Below are positions 52,754 through 60,719 of a stretch of DNA of 60,966 nucleotides, one piece after another. Made by a program: the position numbers and the translations under genes. The notes below the pieces were generated by a model. That model was given only the letters and a program-made list of their open reading frames with translations, made no database searches and was not told where the DNA came from. The stretch spans positions 1 to 60,966 of the forward strand of contig NZ_FCOK02000059.1 in NCBI RefSeq assembly GCF_001544555.2, in the 5' to 3' direction. Source of the stretch: Caballeronia udeis. Lineage in GTDB: Bacteria; Pseudomonadota; Gammaproteobacteria; Burkholderiales; Burkholderiaceae. Each line of letters opens with the position of its first letter. Positions within the stretch are counted from its first letter, which is position 1.

Positions 52754-53914
52754 TCAAGCGGCAGCGGCAGAAGCCTGCTTGGCCGAGGGCGACTTCAACG
52801 GCTCGTTGAACACGTCGTAAGCAAACACCCATGCCGGATCTTCGTTGGTGCGCAGCCACGTGTTGTTGTGCGAAACCAGTTGCACCTTCGACGCACGCTC
52901 CGCCCGATTCGCTTCATACAGCGCAAATGCGTCCGAGTAATCGGTTGCGCCCACTTCGTCCAGGCAACGAGTCAGCATGGCTGCATCCTCGATCGCCATG
53001 GCCGCGCCCTGCGCCATATGCGGTTTCATCGGATGGCATGCGTCGCCGAGCAACACCAGGCGGCCGCGGCTCCACAACGGCAGCGGATCGCGTTCCAGCA
53101 ACGGCCACTTCGTGACTTCCGGCGTGGCGTCGATCAGCTTTTGCACCGACGGATGATAGCCCGCGAACGCTTCGCGCATTTCGTCGCGGCTGCTGGGCGC
53201 CACCGACTGCCCAGCCGGCCACTCAGCCTGCGGAACGCCGGTCACGTAGTAGATTTCATCGCGCTTGGACGTCACGTAATACACCATCATGTGGCGATCT
53301 TCCGACCACCACTTTACACACAGATCGAAAGGATCGGTGCCGAGCAGCGACGCCGGAAATACAGCGCGATGCGCGACATAACCCGTATAACGCGGCGGTT
53401 CCGCGCCAAGCAGGTGGTCGCGGATCTTCGAGTTCACGCCGTCCGCGCCAATCACAATGTCCGCGGTCTCGACACTGCCGTCGGCAAAGGTCAGCCGCAC
53501 TTCGTTGTCCACCTCTTCAATCCCGCTCAGGCACTTGTTGAACTCGATCGTGCCGGGCGCGACCGCCTCGGTCATCAGCGCATGGAAGTCACCGCGATGC
53601 ACGGTCAGATACGACGCGCCGTATTCTTTCAGCGCGAACTCGCCCAGCGGAATCTGCGCGATGGCTTCGCCCGTTTTCCAGTCGCGGCTGTACCAGTAGT
53701 CCGGGTGCGAACCCATGACGTTCAGCGCGTCCTCGCAATCCATGCGGCGCATGATCTTCATCACGTTGGGACCGAGGTGAATGCCCGCGCCGAGACGCGA
53801 AAACGCCGGAGCCTGCTCGTACAGGCGAACCGAATAACCAGCGCGCTGCATCAGCGCCGCTGCTGCCGTTCCACCAAGGCCCGCGCCAACAATCGCGATA
53901 CGGGGTTTGCTCAT
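52754..53914 (-). CDS. nicC: 6-hydroxynicotinate 3-monooxygenase
   Basis: This 386-residue flavoprotein turns 6-hydroxynicotinate into 2,5-dihydroxypyridine using FAD, NADH and oxygen. It has the FAD motif VGAGLGGTAAAALMQRAG at the N-terminus, GPNVMKIMRRM, DIVIGADGVNSKIR, and the second FAD motif RLVLLGDACHPMKPHMAQGA. It agrees closely with the Pseudomonas putida NicC sequence as I recall it, including HRGDFHAL and KWWSEDRHMMVYY. It is transcribed divergently from nicE, with an AATGTGTACACT element upstream of each gene. Confidence 0.93.
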   Translation of the reverse strand: MSKPRIAIVGAGLGGTAAAALMQRAGYSVRLYEQAPAFSRLGAGIHLGPNVMKIMRRMDCEDALNVMGSHPDYWYSRDWKTGEAIAQIPLGEFALKEYGASYLTVHRGDFHALMTEAVAPGTIEFNKCLSGIEEVDNEVRLTFADGSVETADIVIGADGVNSKIRDHLLGAEPPRYTGYVAHRAVFPASLLGTDPFDLCVKWWSEDRHMMVYYVTSKRDEIYYVTGVPQAEWPAGQSVAPSSRDEMREAFAGYHPSVQKLIDATPEVTKWPLLERDPLPLWSRGRLVLLGDACHPMKPHMAQGAAMAIEDAAMLTRCLDEVGATDYSDAFALYEANRAERASKVQLVSHNNTWLRTNEDPAWVFAYDVFNEPLKSPSAKQASAAAA

Positions 53915-53982
53915 GATGATCTCTCCATGTCTGGCGCTCGCCGAAAGTTGTTCAGCCGAGCCTGTTAAATGAATCTATATCG

Positions 53983-53994
53983 AGTGTACACATT
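53983..53994 (-). promoter_or_regulatory. AATGTGTACACT operator, nicC side
   Basis: This is an exact 12-bp match, in opposite orientation, to the motif on the nicE side. It lies 69 bp before the nicC start. The core GTGTACAC is palindromic, as expected for a MarR dimer site. Confidence 0.65.
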
Positions 53995-54136
53995 GAATTT
54001 TTTTGAGTAAAGAAAATTTGCAATGAGTCGGATCAGGTGTGATTTATCCCTTTATATGTGCATTTTATAAGGGTTTTCACCAATATAAAGCATGCGCGCA
54101 CCATTAAAAAATGTTTTCTGAATCTTGTTAAATTCC

Positions 54137-54148
54137 AATGTGTACACT
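54137..54148 (+). promoter_or_regulatory. AATGTGTACACT operator, nicE side
   Basis: This is the second exact copy, positioned between putative -35 and -10 elements of nicE, where a repressor would block polymerase. Confidence 0.65.
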
Positions 54149-54221
54149 AGACTTTATCGAATCAAATTGCCACATCCAACCAAGCCGCCACGGGTGGCCA
54201 ACGACATACGGAGTCGACCAG

Positions 54222-54974
54222 ATGACGAAGACCTTGCGCATCGGCCAGATCGTGCCGAGCTCGAACACGACGATGGAAACCGAAATCCCGGCCATGCTGC
54301 TCGCCCGCCAGACCATCCGCCCGGAGCGCTTCACGTTCCACTCCAGCCGCATGCGCATGAAGAAAGTGGTCAAGGAGGAACTGGCGGCCATGGACGCCGA
54401 ATCGGACCGTTGCGCGCTGGAACTCAGCGACGCGCGCGTGGACGTGCTCGGTTATGCGTGCCTGGTAGCAATCATGGCGATGGGACACGGCTACCACCGC
54501 GTGTCGCAAAAGCGGCTGCACGAGCGTACGGTTGAGAACGGCGGCGCAGCGCCGGTCATCACCAGCGCGGGCGCGCTTGTCGACGCATTGAAAGTCATCA
54601 AGGCCAAGCGCATCGTGGTGGTTGCTCCCTATATGAAACCGCTGACCGAGCTGGTTGTGGACTACATCCGCAATGAGGGTTTTGAAGTCGTCGCCTACCG
54701 GGCGCTCGAAATTCCCGACAATCTGGATGTCGGCCGCCACGACCCGCGCCTGTTGCCGGAAATCGTGAAAACCCTGCCCTATCAGGACGTCGATGCCATC
54801 GTCTTGTCGGCCTGCGTGCAAATGCCATCGCTTGCCGCAGTGCCGCAAGTCGAGGCGATGACAGGCAAGCCGGTCATTACCGCTGCGATTGCCACGACCT
54901 ACGCCATGCTGCGTGAGCTGGATCTCGAGTGCGTGGTCCCGGGTGCAGGCGCGCTGCTGTCCGGCGCTTATTGA
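54222..54974 (+). CDS. nicE: Maleate isomerase
   Basis: This 250-residue protein is the maleate cis-trans isomerase that ends the pathway by making fumarate. It begins RIGQIVPSSNTTMETEIPAML and contains DVLGYACLVAIMAMG with the first active cysteine and VDAIVLSACVQMPSL with the second, as in the Asp/Glu racemase superfamily. The length equals that of P. putida NicE. The ATG at 54222 has GGAG upstream; an earlier GTG would lie in the operator. It starts the plus-strand nic operon. Confidence 0.93.
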   Translation: MTKTLRIGQIVPSSNTTMETEIPAMLLARQTIRPERFTFHSSRMRMKKVVKEELAAMDAESDRCALELSDARVDVLGYACLVAIMAMGHGYHRVSQKRLHERTVENGGAAPVITSAGALVDALKVIKAKRIVVVAPYMKPLTELVVDYIRNEGFEVVAYRALEIPDNLDVGRHDPRLLPEIVKTLPYQDVDAIVLSACVQMPSLAAVPQVEAMTGKPVITAAIATTYAMLRELDLECVVPGAGALLSGAY

Positions 54975-55047
54975 TTGCTCATTGGTCGCTTGTTAATCGC
55001 TTATTAATCGATTACTGACAGCTTTCGATCCATCCACGGACTCCGCG

Positions 55048-55875
55048 ATGAACTCAACTTTTCTCTACGGCGCGAACGTCAACGCCAACGGCATCCGCCA
55101 GCATTACCTGCGCTACGGCGGCACGGAGGGCGTGCGCGCCGGCCGCCCCGCCGTGATCCTGATTCCGGGCATTACCAGCCCCGCCGTCACCTGGGGGTTT
55201 GTCGGCGAGACGCTTGGCCGCCAGTTCGATACCTACGTGCTCGATGTGCGCGGCCGCGGTTTGTCGGAAGCATCGCCGACGCTCGACTACAGCCTCGACG
55301 CCCAGGCCGCCGACGTCATCGCGCTCGCTGAAGCACTCGGCCTTGAACACTATGCGCTCGTCGGCCATTCCATGGGTGCCCGCATTGCAATTCGTGCTGC
55401 ACGCAGCGCGCCGAAGGGCCTGACGCGAACGGTGCTGGTCGATCCGCCCGTGTCCGGCCCCGGCCGCCGCGCCTATCCGGCGAAGCTGCCGTGGTACGTC
55501 GATTCGATTCGCCTGGCTTTGAAAGGCATCGACGCCGACGGCATGCGCGCCTTCTGTCCGACCTGGACCGAAGAGCAGTTGCGCCTGCGCGCACAATGGC
55601 TGCATACCTGCGATGAACGCGGCATGCTGACGTCGTTCGAGGGTTTCCATACTGACGACATCCACGCCGACCTGCCGCTCGTTCGCGTGCCTTCGCTGCT
55701 GATCACCGCCGCGCGCGGCGACGTGGTGCTGGACGAGGACGTGCAGGAGATGCAGACGCTTTGCCCCGGACTGCTGCATACCCGCGTGCCCGATGCCGGC
55801 CACATGATTCCGTGGGACAACGAAGCCGGCTTCTATGAAGCCTTCGGCGATTTCCTCGGCGCAAAGCTCGTTTAA
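55048..55875 (+). CDS. nicD: N-formylmaleamate deformylase
   Basis: This 275-residue alpha/beta hydrolase removes formate from N-formylmaleamate to give maleamate. Visible features are NANGIRQHYLRYGG, the oxyanion segment PGITSPAVTWGFV, nucleophile S108 in VGHSMGAR, DPPVSGPGRRAYPAKLPWYVDSIR and the terminal histidine in DAGHMIPWDN. These match P. putida NicD closely as recalled. It is 73 bp downstream of nicE. Confidence 0.93.
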   Translation: MNSTFLYGANVNANGIRQHYLRYGGTEGVRAGRPAVILIPGITSPAVTWGFVGETLGRQFDTYVLDVRGRGLSEASPTLDYSLDAQAADVIALAEALGLEHYALVGHSMGARIAIRAARSAPKGLTRTVLVDPPVSGPGRRAYPAKLPWYVDSIRLALKGIDADGMRAFCPTWTEEQLRLRAQWLHTCDERGMLTSFEGFHTDDIHADLPLVRVPSLLITAARGDVVLDEDVQEMQTLCPGLLHTRVPDAGHMIPWDNEAGFYEAFGDFLGAKLV

Positions 55876-55929
55876 CGCGCCAAGCGCGAACAACGAGCCG
55901 ACACTGACACTCATTCTTCAGGAGTCAAC

Positions 55930-56964
55930 ATGCCAATCAGCGATTACGAAATGATCGCCGCATGGAAGCAGGTACTGACGTTGTCGAAGCTGCAAGCCGG
56001 TCAGACCGTCACCATCCTCACCAGCGCGTCCACGCATCCGCAAACGCTTTCAAGCGCACTGATCGCCACCCAGTCCATGGGCGCGATCGTCAACCGCCTC
56101 GACCTGCTGCCGGTAAACGGCGAAAAGGCCTTGAGCCGCGACTCGCTCGCGTATCTCGGCACCACGCCTCTCACCGGCAACCTGGCCGCTATCGCCGCGT
56201 TGAAGGCGAGCGATCTCGTGCTCGACCTGATGACCTTGTTGTTCTCGCCCGAGCAGCACGAGATCCTCGCGACCGGCACGAAGATCCTGCTGGCGGTCGA
56301 ACCGCCCGAAGTGCTCGCGCGCCTCGTGCCGACCGAAGCCGATCGCACGCGCGTGCGGGCGGCGGCCGAGCGGATCAAGGCGTCGCGTGAAATGCGTATC
56401 AAGTCAAAAGCGGGCACGGAACTCGTGTGTCCGCTGGGCGAGTTCCCCGCTATTTCCGAGTACGGTTTCGTCGATGAACCCGGCCGCTGGGACCACTGGC
56501 CAAGCGGTTTTGTACTCACGTTCCCGAACGAGGGCCAGGCGAGCGGCCAGATCGTGATCGATCGCGGCGACATCCTGCTGCCGCAGAAAAAGTACGTGAA
56601 CGATCCGATCACGCTGACGGTGGAGAACGGTTACGCCACGCGCATTGACGGCGGTGTGGACGCGGCCTTGCTAAGCGACTACATGGCCTCGTTCAACGAT
56701 CCGGAAGGTTATGCGATCTCGCATATCGGCTGGGGTTTACAGCCTCGCGCGCGCTGGTCGACGCTTGGCCTTTACGACCGCGAGGCGACTATCGGCATGG
56801 ATGCCCGCGCGTTCGAAGGCAACTTCCTGTTTTCGCTTGGGCCGAACAACGAAGCAGGCGGCAAGCGCACGACCACGTGTCACATCGACATCCCGCTGCG
56901 CCATTGCGACGTGATGCTCGACGGAGAAGCCGTGGTCCGCGATGGCGTGGTGATGGACCGATAG
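55930..56964 (+). CDS. nicX: 2,5-dihydroxypyridine 5,6-dioxygenase
   Basis: This 344-residue iron(II)-dependent extradiol-type dioxygenase opens the ring of 2,5-dihydroxypyridine to N-formylmaleamate. It contains TPLTGNLAAIAALKASDLVLD, ILLAVEPPEVLARLVPTE, SEYGFVDEPGRWDHWPSGFV, and AISHIGWGLQPRARW, with histidine and aspartate residues that bind the metal in this family. GGAG lies seven bases before the ATG. It is unlike ordinary ring-cleaving dioxygenases and is specific to this pathway. Confidence 0.92.
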   Translation: MPISDYEMIAAWKQVLTLSKLQAGQTVTILTSASTHPQTLSSALIATQSMGAIVNRLDLLPVNGEKALSRDSLAYLGTTPLTGNLAAIAALKASDLVLDLMTLLFSPEQHEILATGTKILLAVEPPEVLARLVPTEADRTRVRAAAERIKASREMRIKSKAGTELVCPLGEFPAISEYGFVDEPGRWDHWPSGFVLTFPNEGQASGQIVIDRGDILLPQKKYVNDPITLTVENGYATRIDGGVDAALLSDYMASFNDPEGYAISHIGWGLQPRARWSTLGLYDREATIGMDARAFEGNFLFSLGPNNEAGGKRTTTCHIDIPLRHCDVMLDGEAVVRDGVVMDR

Positions 56965-56989
56965 ATATTGACCCCTTGGAGCAATCTGA

Positions 56990-57634
56990 ATGAGCGACAT
57001 CCAGAGCCACGCCGAATCCGGCGTGTACAAACAGCAGGGATTCGGCACGCCGTTGCCGGTGCAAGGCAATATCGGCTTGCTGATTGTTGACTTCGTAGTG
57101 GGCTTCGCGGACCCCAGGACCTTCGGCGGCGGCAACATTGCGCCGGCTATCGAACGCACGGTGCATCTGCTTGCGGCCGCGCGCCGGCATGGCTGGCCCG
57201 TTGCGCACAGCCGCATTGTGTACGCGGCCGACGGCAGCGACGACAACGTGTTTTCGTTGAAAGTGCCGGGCATGGCAACGCTCACCGAAGACCATCCGAA
57301 CAGTGCGATCGTGCCTGAGTTGACGCCGGCACGGGGCGAGCTGGTCGTGCGCAAGACCGTGCCGTCCGCGTTCTTCGGCACGCAACTCGCGCCCTGGTTA
57401 TCGCAGCGCGCGGTGCAGACGTTGATCGTGGCCGGTGCGGTGACGAGCGGATGCGTGCGCGCAAGCGTGGTGGATGCGATGTCGCATGGTTTCCGTCCGC
57501 TGGTTATTTCCGATTGTGTCGGCGACCGGGCGATCGGTCCGCACGATGCGAATCTCTTCGACATGCAACAGAAATATGCCGCTGTCATGACGCTCGACGA
57601 AGCGCTTTCGACCATAGAAAAACGCCGGGCCTGA
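56990..57634 (+). CDS. nicF: Maleamate amidohydrolase
   Basis: This 214-residue isochorismatase-family enzyme hydrolyses maleamate to maleate and ammonia. The triad is visible: aspartate in LLIVDFVVGF, lysine in VVRKTVPSAFFGT, and nucleophile C155 in GAVTSGCVRASVVDAMSHGF. GGAG precedes the ATG. It is 25 bp downstream of nicX, so the E-D-X-F order forms one operon. Confidence 0.92.
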   Translation: MSDIQSHAESGVYKQQGFGTPLPVQGNIGLLIVDFVVGFADPRTFGGGNIAPAIERTVHLLAAARRHGWPVAHSRIVYAADGSDDNVFSLKVPGMATLTEDHPNSAIVPELTPARGELVVRKTVPSAFFGTQLAPWLSQRAVQTLIVAGAVTSGCVRASVVDAMSHGFRPLVISDCVGDRAIGPHDANLFDMQQKYAAVMTLDEALSTIEKRRA

Positions 57635-57639
57635 GCGCT

Positions 57640-57852
57640 CGATCAGCCGCTGCCTGCTCGATAGCAAACCTGGGCGGCTTTGCCAGCACGTACGTGCTGG
57701 GCTGGATGAAGGACTCGACCCACAGCATGAGCGCTGGATTGATCATCTTCGGCATCTGCATGCTGGCGGGCTGCCTCTTGGTGTTAGCGATGCCTAAGCG
57801 TATCGTTAATCGTCGAGGTCGAGCGTTGAAGCCGAACCTCGAAGCGGTTTAG
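57640..57852 (+). pseudogene. nicT-type MFS transporter, C-terminal remnant
   Basis: About 70 codons after nicF read SIANLGGFASTYVLGWMKDSTHSMSAGLIIFGICMLAGCLLVL before a TAG. This is the eleventh and twelfth helix of an MFS carrier, closely like the end of nicotinate carrier NicT. No start codon or upstream helices exist; the fragment begins within six bases of the nicF stop. The carrier has been deleted from its expected place in the operon. Confidence 0.72.
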
Positions 57853-57882
57853 TCGAATAAAGCGGCATTTTCAGGAATCGTC

Positions 57883-60153
57883 ATGCTTACTGCAGCAGCA
57901 CTCACCCGAGGTGAACTGCTCGCGCGCAGCGGCTGCCTGACTATCGTCAGGCAGCCGCTCGCGCCGGTCAAACCCGCGCCCGGTCAACCGGGCAGCGGGT
58001 CTTCCTACGTTCAGGACTCGCCGGAAATTTTCGTCGCGGTGCTGGACGATGGCCGTATTCTCGCGTTCAACGGCCACGTCGATCTCGGCACCGGCATCCG
58101 CACGTCGCTTGCGCAGATCGTCGCGGAAGAACTCGACGTGCCGGCCCCGCGCGTGAAGATGATCCTCGGCGACTCCGCCGAAGTGCCCAACCAGGGCCCG
58201 ACCATCGCGAGCGCGACCATCCAGATATCCGCGGTGCCGCTGCGGTTCGCCGCGGCGCAGGCGCGGCTCGTGTTGATCGGCCTGGCAGCACAGCGCTGGG
58301 GCATCCACGCCGCCAGCCTTGCGACCGACGACGGTCATGTGATTGCCCCGGACAACACCCGCATCAGCTTCGGCGACCTGCTGCAGGGGCAACGGATCTC
58401 GCTTCCCATCGACTCTTCCGTTGCGGTGAAGGACCCGTCGACCTACCGGATCGTCGGACGGGCAACGCCACGCGTCGATCTGCCCGCCAAGGCCACCGGC
58501 ACTCTCACCTTCGTTCACGACATGCGTGTACCCGGCATGCTGCACGGGCGCGTCGTGCGGCCGCCGTATGCGGGACATGATTGCGGCGCGTTCGTCGGCA
58601 AGACGCTGATCGACGTGGACCGTTCATCGGTCGATACGCTGCCGGGCGTGCGCGGCGTAGTGGTGATCGGCGATTTCGTCGGGGTAGTGGCCGAGCGGGA
58701 GGAACAGGCAATCCGCGCGGCGCGTGCGCTGCGGGTCCGGTGGCGCCCATTGCCGCCGCTGCCGTCCCTCGATAATCCCGCTGAGGCTATCGCCCGGGCC
58801 CCGGCCCAGCGGCGCCTGCTGCTGGAGGAAGGCGACGTCGAGAGCGTGCAGGGACAGCCCGGCACGACCACACTGACGCGCAGCTATGTCTGGCCGTACC
58901 AGATGCATGGATCGATCGGGCCATCCTGCGCCCTCGCGGACTATCAGGACGGGCGCATCAAGGTGTGGTCCGGCACGCAGAACCCGCAGACCCTGCGCTA
59001 TGACTTGTCGCGTTTGGTCGGGCGGGACGAGGCGGATATCGATATCGTCCGCATGGAAGCCTCCGGCTGCTACGGCCGCAATTGCGCCGACGACGTAGCG
59101 GGCGACGCGCTCCTGCTCTCGCGTGCCATGGGCCGGCCCGTCAGGGTCCAGCTATCGCGTGCCGACGAGCATCAGTGGGAGCCCAAGGGCACCGCGCAGG
59201 TCGTCGACGTAACCGGCACGGTGTCCCGCAGCGGCGAAACGCTGGGTTATACGTTCGCCTCGCGCTATCCGTCGAACGACGCGCCCCTGCTCGCCCTCCT
59301 GCTCACCGGAGCGACGCCGGCGGAGCCGCGCGTCTTTGAAATGGGCGACCGTACCGCGGTCACGCCCTACACCTTCGCCCATCGCCGTTTCGTCTGCCAT
59401 GACCTGGCGCCACTGGTCAGGGCGTCATGGTTCAGAGGCGTGTCGGCGCTGCCGAACTCCTTTGCCCATGATGTATTCATCGATGAACTCGCGTTCGAGA
59501 CCGGCGCCGATCCGCTCGCATTCCGGTTGCGTCATCTCAAGGACGAGCGGGCCGTGGCGTTGCTCGAGGCGGTCGCTGAACGCGCAGGCTGGCAAGCCCG
59601 TGCCGGACGTCGTCCAGCTCGCGATACCGGCGAACGCGTGCTTCAAGGGCGCGGCGTGGCGTACGCGCGGTATGTGCATAGCCGCTTTCCCGGTTTCGGT
59701 GCGGCCTGGTCTGCGTGGATCGTCGATCTGGAAGTCGATACCGCCAGCGGAGAAATCCGCATCAGGCGAGTGATGGTCGGCCAGGACACCGGCACCGTGA
59801 TCAATCCGGACGGTGTGCGCCATCAGATCCACGGCAACGTGATCCAGACCCTGAGCCGCACGATGAAAGAGCGTGTGCGCTTTACCGAAGGCCTGGTCGC
59901 GAGTAAGGAATGGGGCAGCTATCCGATCCTGACGTTCCCCGAACTGCCCCCTGTGGACGTCGTGCTGGTCGACCGGCAAGGCGAGCCGCCGCTGGGTTCC
60001 GGCGAGTCCGCTTCACTCCCCGGCGCGGCGGCTATATCGAATGCATTATTCGATGCAACCGGCGTGCGCTTCCGCGAGCCGCCATTCACGCCAGACGCCG
60101 TCAGGGCCACGCTGCAGGCCGCCGCAACAGTGGTGCCTGCCGATCACCGGTGA
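57883..60153 (+). CDS. Nicotinate dehydrogenase molybdenum subunit (NicB-like, without haem domains)
   Basis: This 756-residue protein is the molybdopterin part of a NicB-type hydroxylase: GHVDLGTGIRTSLAQIVAEELDV near the start, an aldehyde-oxidase hammerhead (VDLPAKATGTLTFVHDMRVPGMLHGRVVRPP), SYVWPYQMHGSIGPSCALADY, MEASGCYGRNCADDVAGDALLLSRAMGRPVRVQLS, and the catalytic GSGES with E708. It stops without any CXXCH. It probably hydroxylates nicotinate with NicA and passes electrons to the cytochrome protein at 49349-52168. It is last in the plus-strand nic operon, 30 bp after the transporter remnant. Confidence 0.87.
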   Translation: MLTAAALTRGELLARSGCLTIVRQPLAPVKPAPGQPGSGSSYVQDSPEIFVAVLDDGRILAFNGHVDLGTGIRTSLAQIVAEELDVPAPRVKMILGDSAEVPNQGPTIASATIQISAVPLRFAAAQARLVLIGLAAQRWGIHAASLATDDGHVIAPDNTRISFGDLLQGQRISLPIDSSVAVKDPSTYRIVGRATPRVDLPAKATGTLTFVHDMRVPGMLHGRVVRPPYAGHDCGAFVGKTLIDVDRSSVDTLPGVRGVVVIGDFVGVVAEREEQAIRAARALRVRWRPLPPLPSLDNPAEAIARAPAQRRLLLEEGDVESVQGQPGTTTLTRSYVWPYQMHGSIGPSCALADYQDGRIKVWSGTQNPQTLRYDLSRLVGRDEADIDIVRMEASGCYGRNCADDVAGDALLLSRAMGRPVRVQLSRADEHQWEPKGTAQVVDVTGTVSRSGETLGYTFASRYPSNDAPLLALLLTGATPAEPRVFEMGDRTAVTPYTFAHRRFVCHDLAPLVRASWFRGVSALPNSFAHDVFIDELAFETGADPLAFRLRHLKDERAVALLEAVAERAGWQARAGRRPARDTGERVLQGRGVAYARYVHSRFPGFGAAWSAWIVDLEVDTASGEIRIRRVMVGQDTGTVINPDGVRHQIHGNVIQTLSRTMKERVRFTEGLVASKEWGSYPILTFPELPPVDVVLVDRQGEPPLGSGESASLPGAAAISNALFDATGVRFREPPFTPDAVRATLQAAATVVPADHR

Positions 60154-60154
60154 G

Positions 60155-60191
60155 CGTGTAGCAGCGGCCTGTGCGTGTAGCAGCGGCCTGT
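60155..60191. repeat. 19-bp tandem repeat after the molybdenum subunit gene
   Basis: Two copies of CGTGTAGCAGCGGCCTGT occur with a 19-bp period, directly after the stop codon. They merge into the inverted repeat that follows. Confidence 0.8.
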
Positions 60192-60224
60192 ACGTGGCTA
60201 TATCTACCTGTAAGCACGTACAGG
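60187..60224. terminator. Inverted repeat between convergent nic and MarR genes
   Basis: CCTGTACGTG (60187-60196) and CACGTACAGG (60215-60224) form a perfect 10-bp stem with an 18-base loop, exactly between the convergent genes. It may terminate either transcript, but it has no T tract. Confidence 0.5.
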
Positions 60225-60695
60225 TCAGTTATCTTCCGCCCGGGTCATCGCGCGCAGCAGATAAACGATGGCAACGCGCTCGGCCGGATTCAGCCCCCCA
60301 TACGTCTGCTCGCTCACCTGACGGGCAAAAGGCACGGTCTGGTCAATCAGCGCCAGACCTTCCGGCGTCGTGCGCACCAGCAGCTTGCGGCCGTCGAGCG
60401 GGTCAGGCGAGACCTCGATCAGCGAACGCGCTTTCAAACGCTCGACCACGCCGCGAATGGTGGCCTGGTCGATTGCCGTTGCCTTGACGATGTCGTTGAG
60501 CGAGCAGGATTGCTGCTCCTTGACCGCGCATAGCGTGACGAACTGCGCAGCGGTCAGGTCGGAATCCGGTATGGCCGCCTGGAAGATGGCGACGTGGCGC
60601 TGGTATGCGCGCCGCAGCAGGTGGCCGATCTGCGCGGAGAAGTGATACTCCTCGTTGCCGGCAACAACCGAAGAGGGAGATGGCTTTTTGGACAT
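60225..60695 (-). CDS. MarR-family regulator, probable nicotinate pathway repressor
   Basis: This 156-residue MarR protein contains FSAQIGHLLRRAYQRHVAIFQAAI, LTAAQFVTLCAVKEQQSCSLNDIVKATAIDQATIRGVVERLKARSLIEVSPDPLDGRKLLVRTT and a helical tail. It is paralogous to the MarR protein at 48768-49250. A GTGTAC-type motif 13 bp before its start points to autorepression, and the same motif at nicC and nicE supports a NicR/BpsR-like role. Inducers of such proteins are nicotinate or 6-hydroxynicotinate in known systems. Confidence 0.87.
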   Translation of the reverse strand: MSKKPSPSSVVAGNEEYHFSAQIGHLLRRAYQRHVAIFQAAIPDSDLTAAQFVTLCAVKEQQSCSLNDIVKATAIDQATIRGVVERLKARSLIEVSPDPLDGRKLLVRTTPEGLALIDQTVPFARQVSEQTYGGLNPAERVAIVYLLRAMTRAEDN

Positions 60696-60707
60696 GGGAA
60701 GAATTGT

Positions 60708-60719
60708 AGGGTACACGTT
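60708..60719 (-). promoter_or_regulatory. GTGTAC-type operator upstream of the MarR gene
   Basis: On the minus strand this reads AACGTGTACCCT, 10 of 12 matches to the nic motif, 13 bp upstream of the ATG. Confidence 0.5.

Larger units (their letters stand above)
53915..54221. other. Divergent nicC/nicE regulatory region
   Basis: This low-GC region contains two exact copies of AATGTGTACACT in opposite orientation, 154 bp apart (53983-53994 on the minus strand, 54137-54148 on the plus strand). On the nicE side TTGTTA (54125-54130) and TAGACT (54148-54153) could form a promoter with 17-bp spacing in which the motif sits in the spacer. Confidence 0.65.

Noticed and set aside
52658..53968. A 436-codon plus-strand open frame opposite nicC
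   Set aside because: nicC on the minus strand is unmistakable; the opposite frame is a composition artefact.
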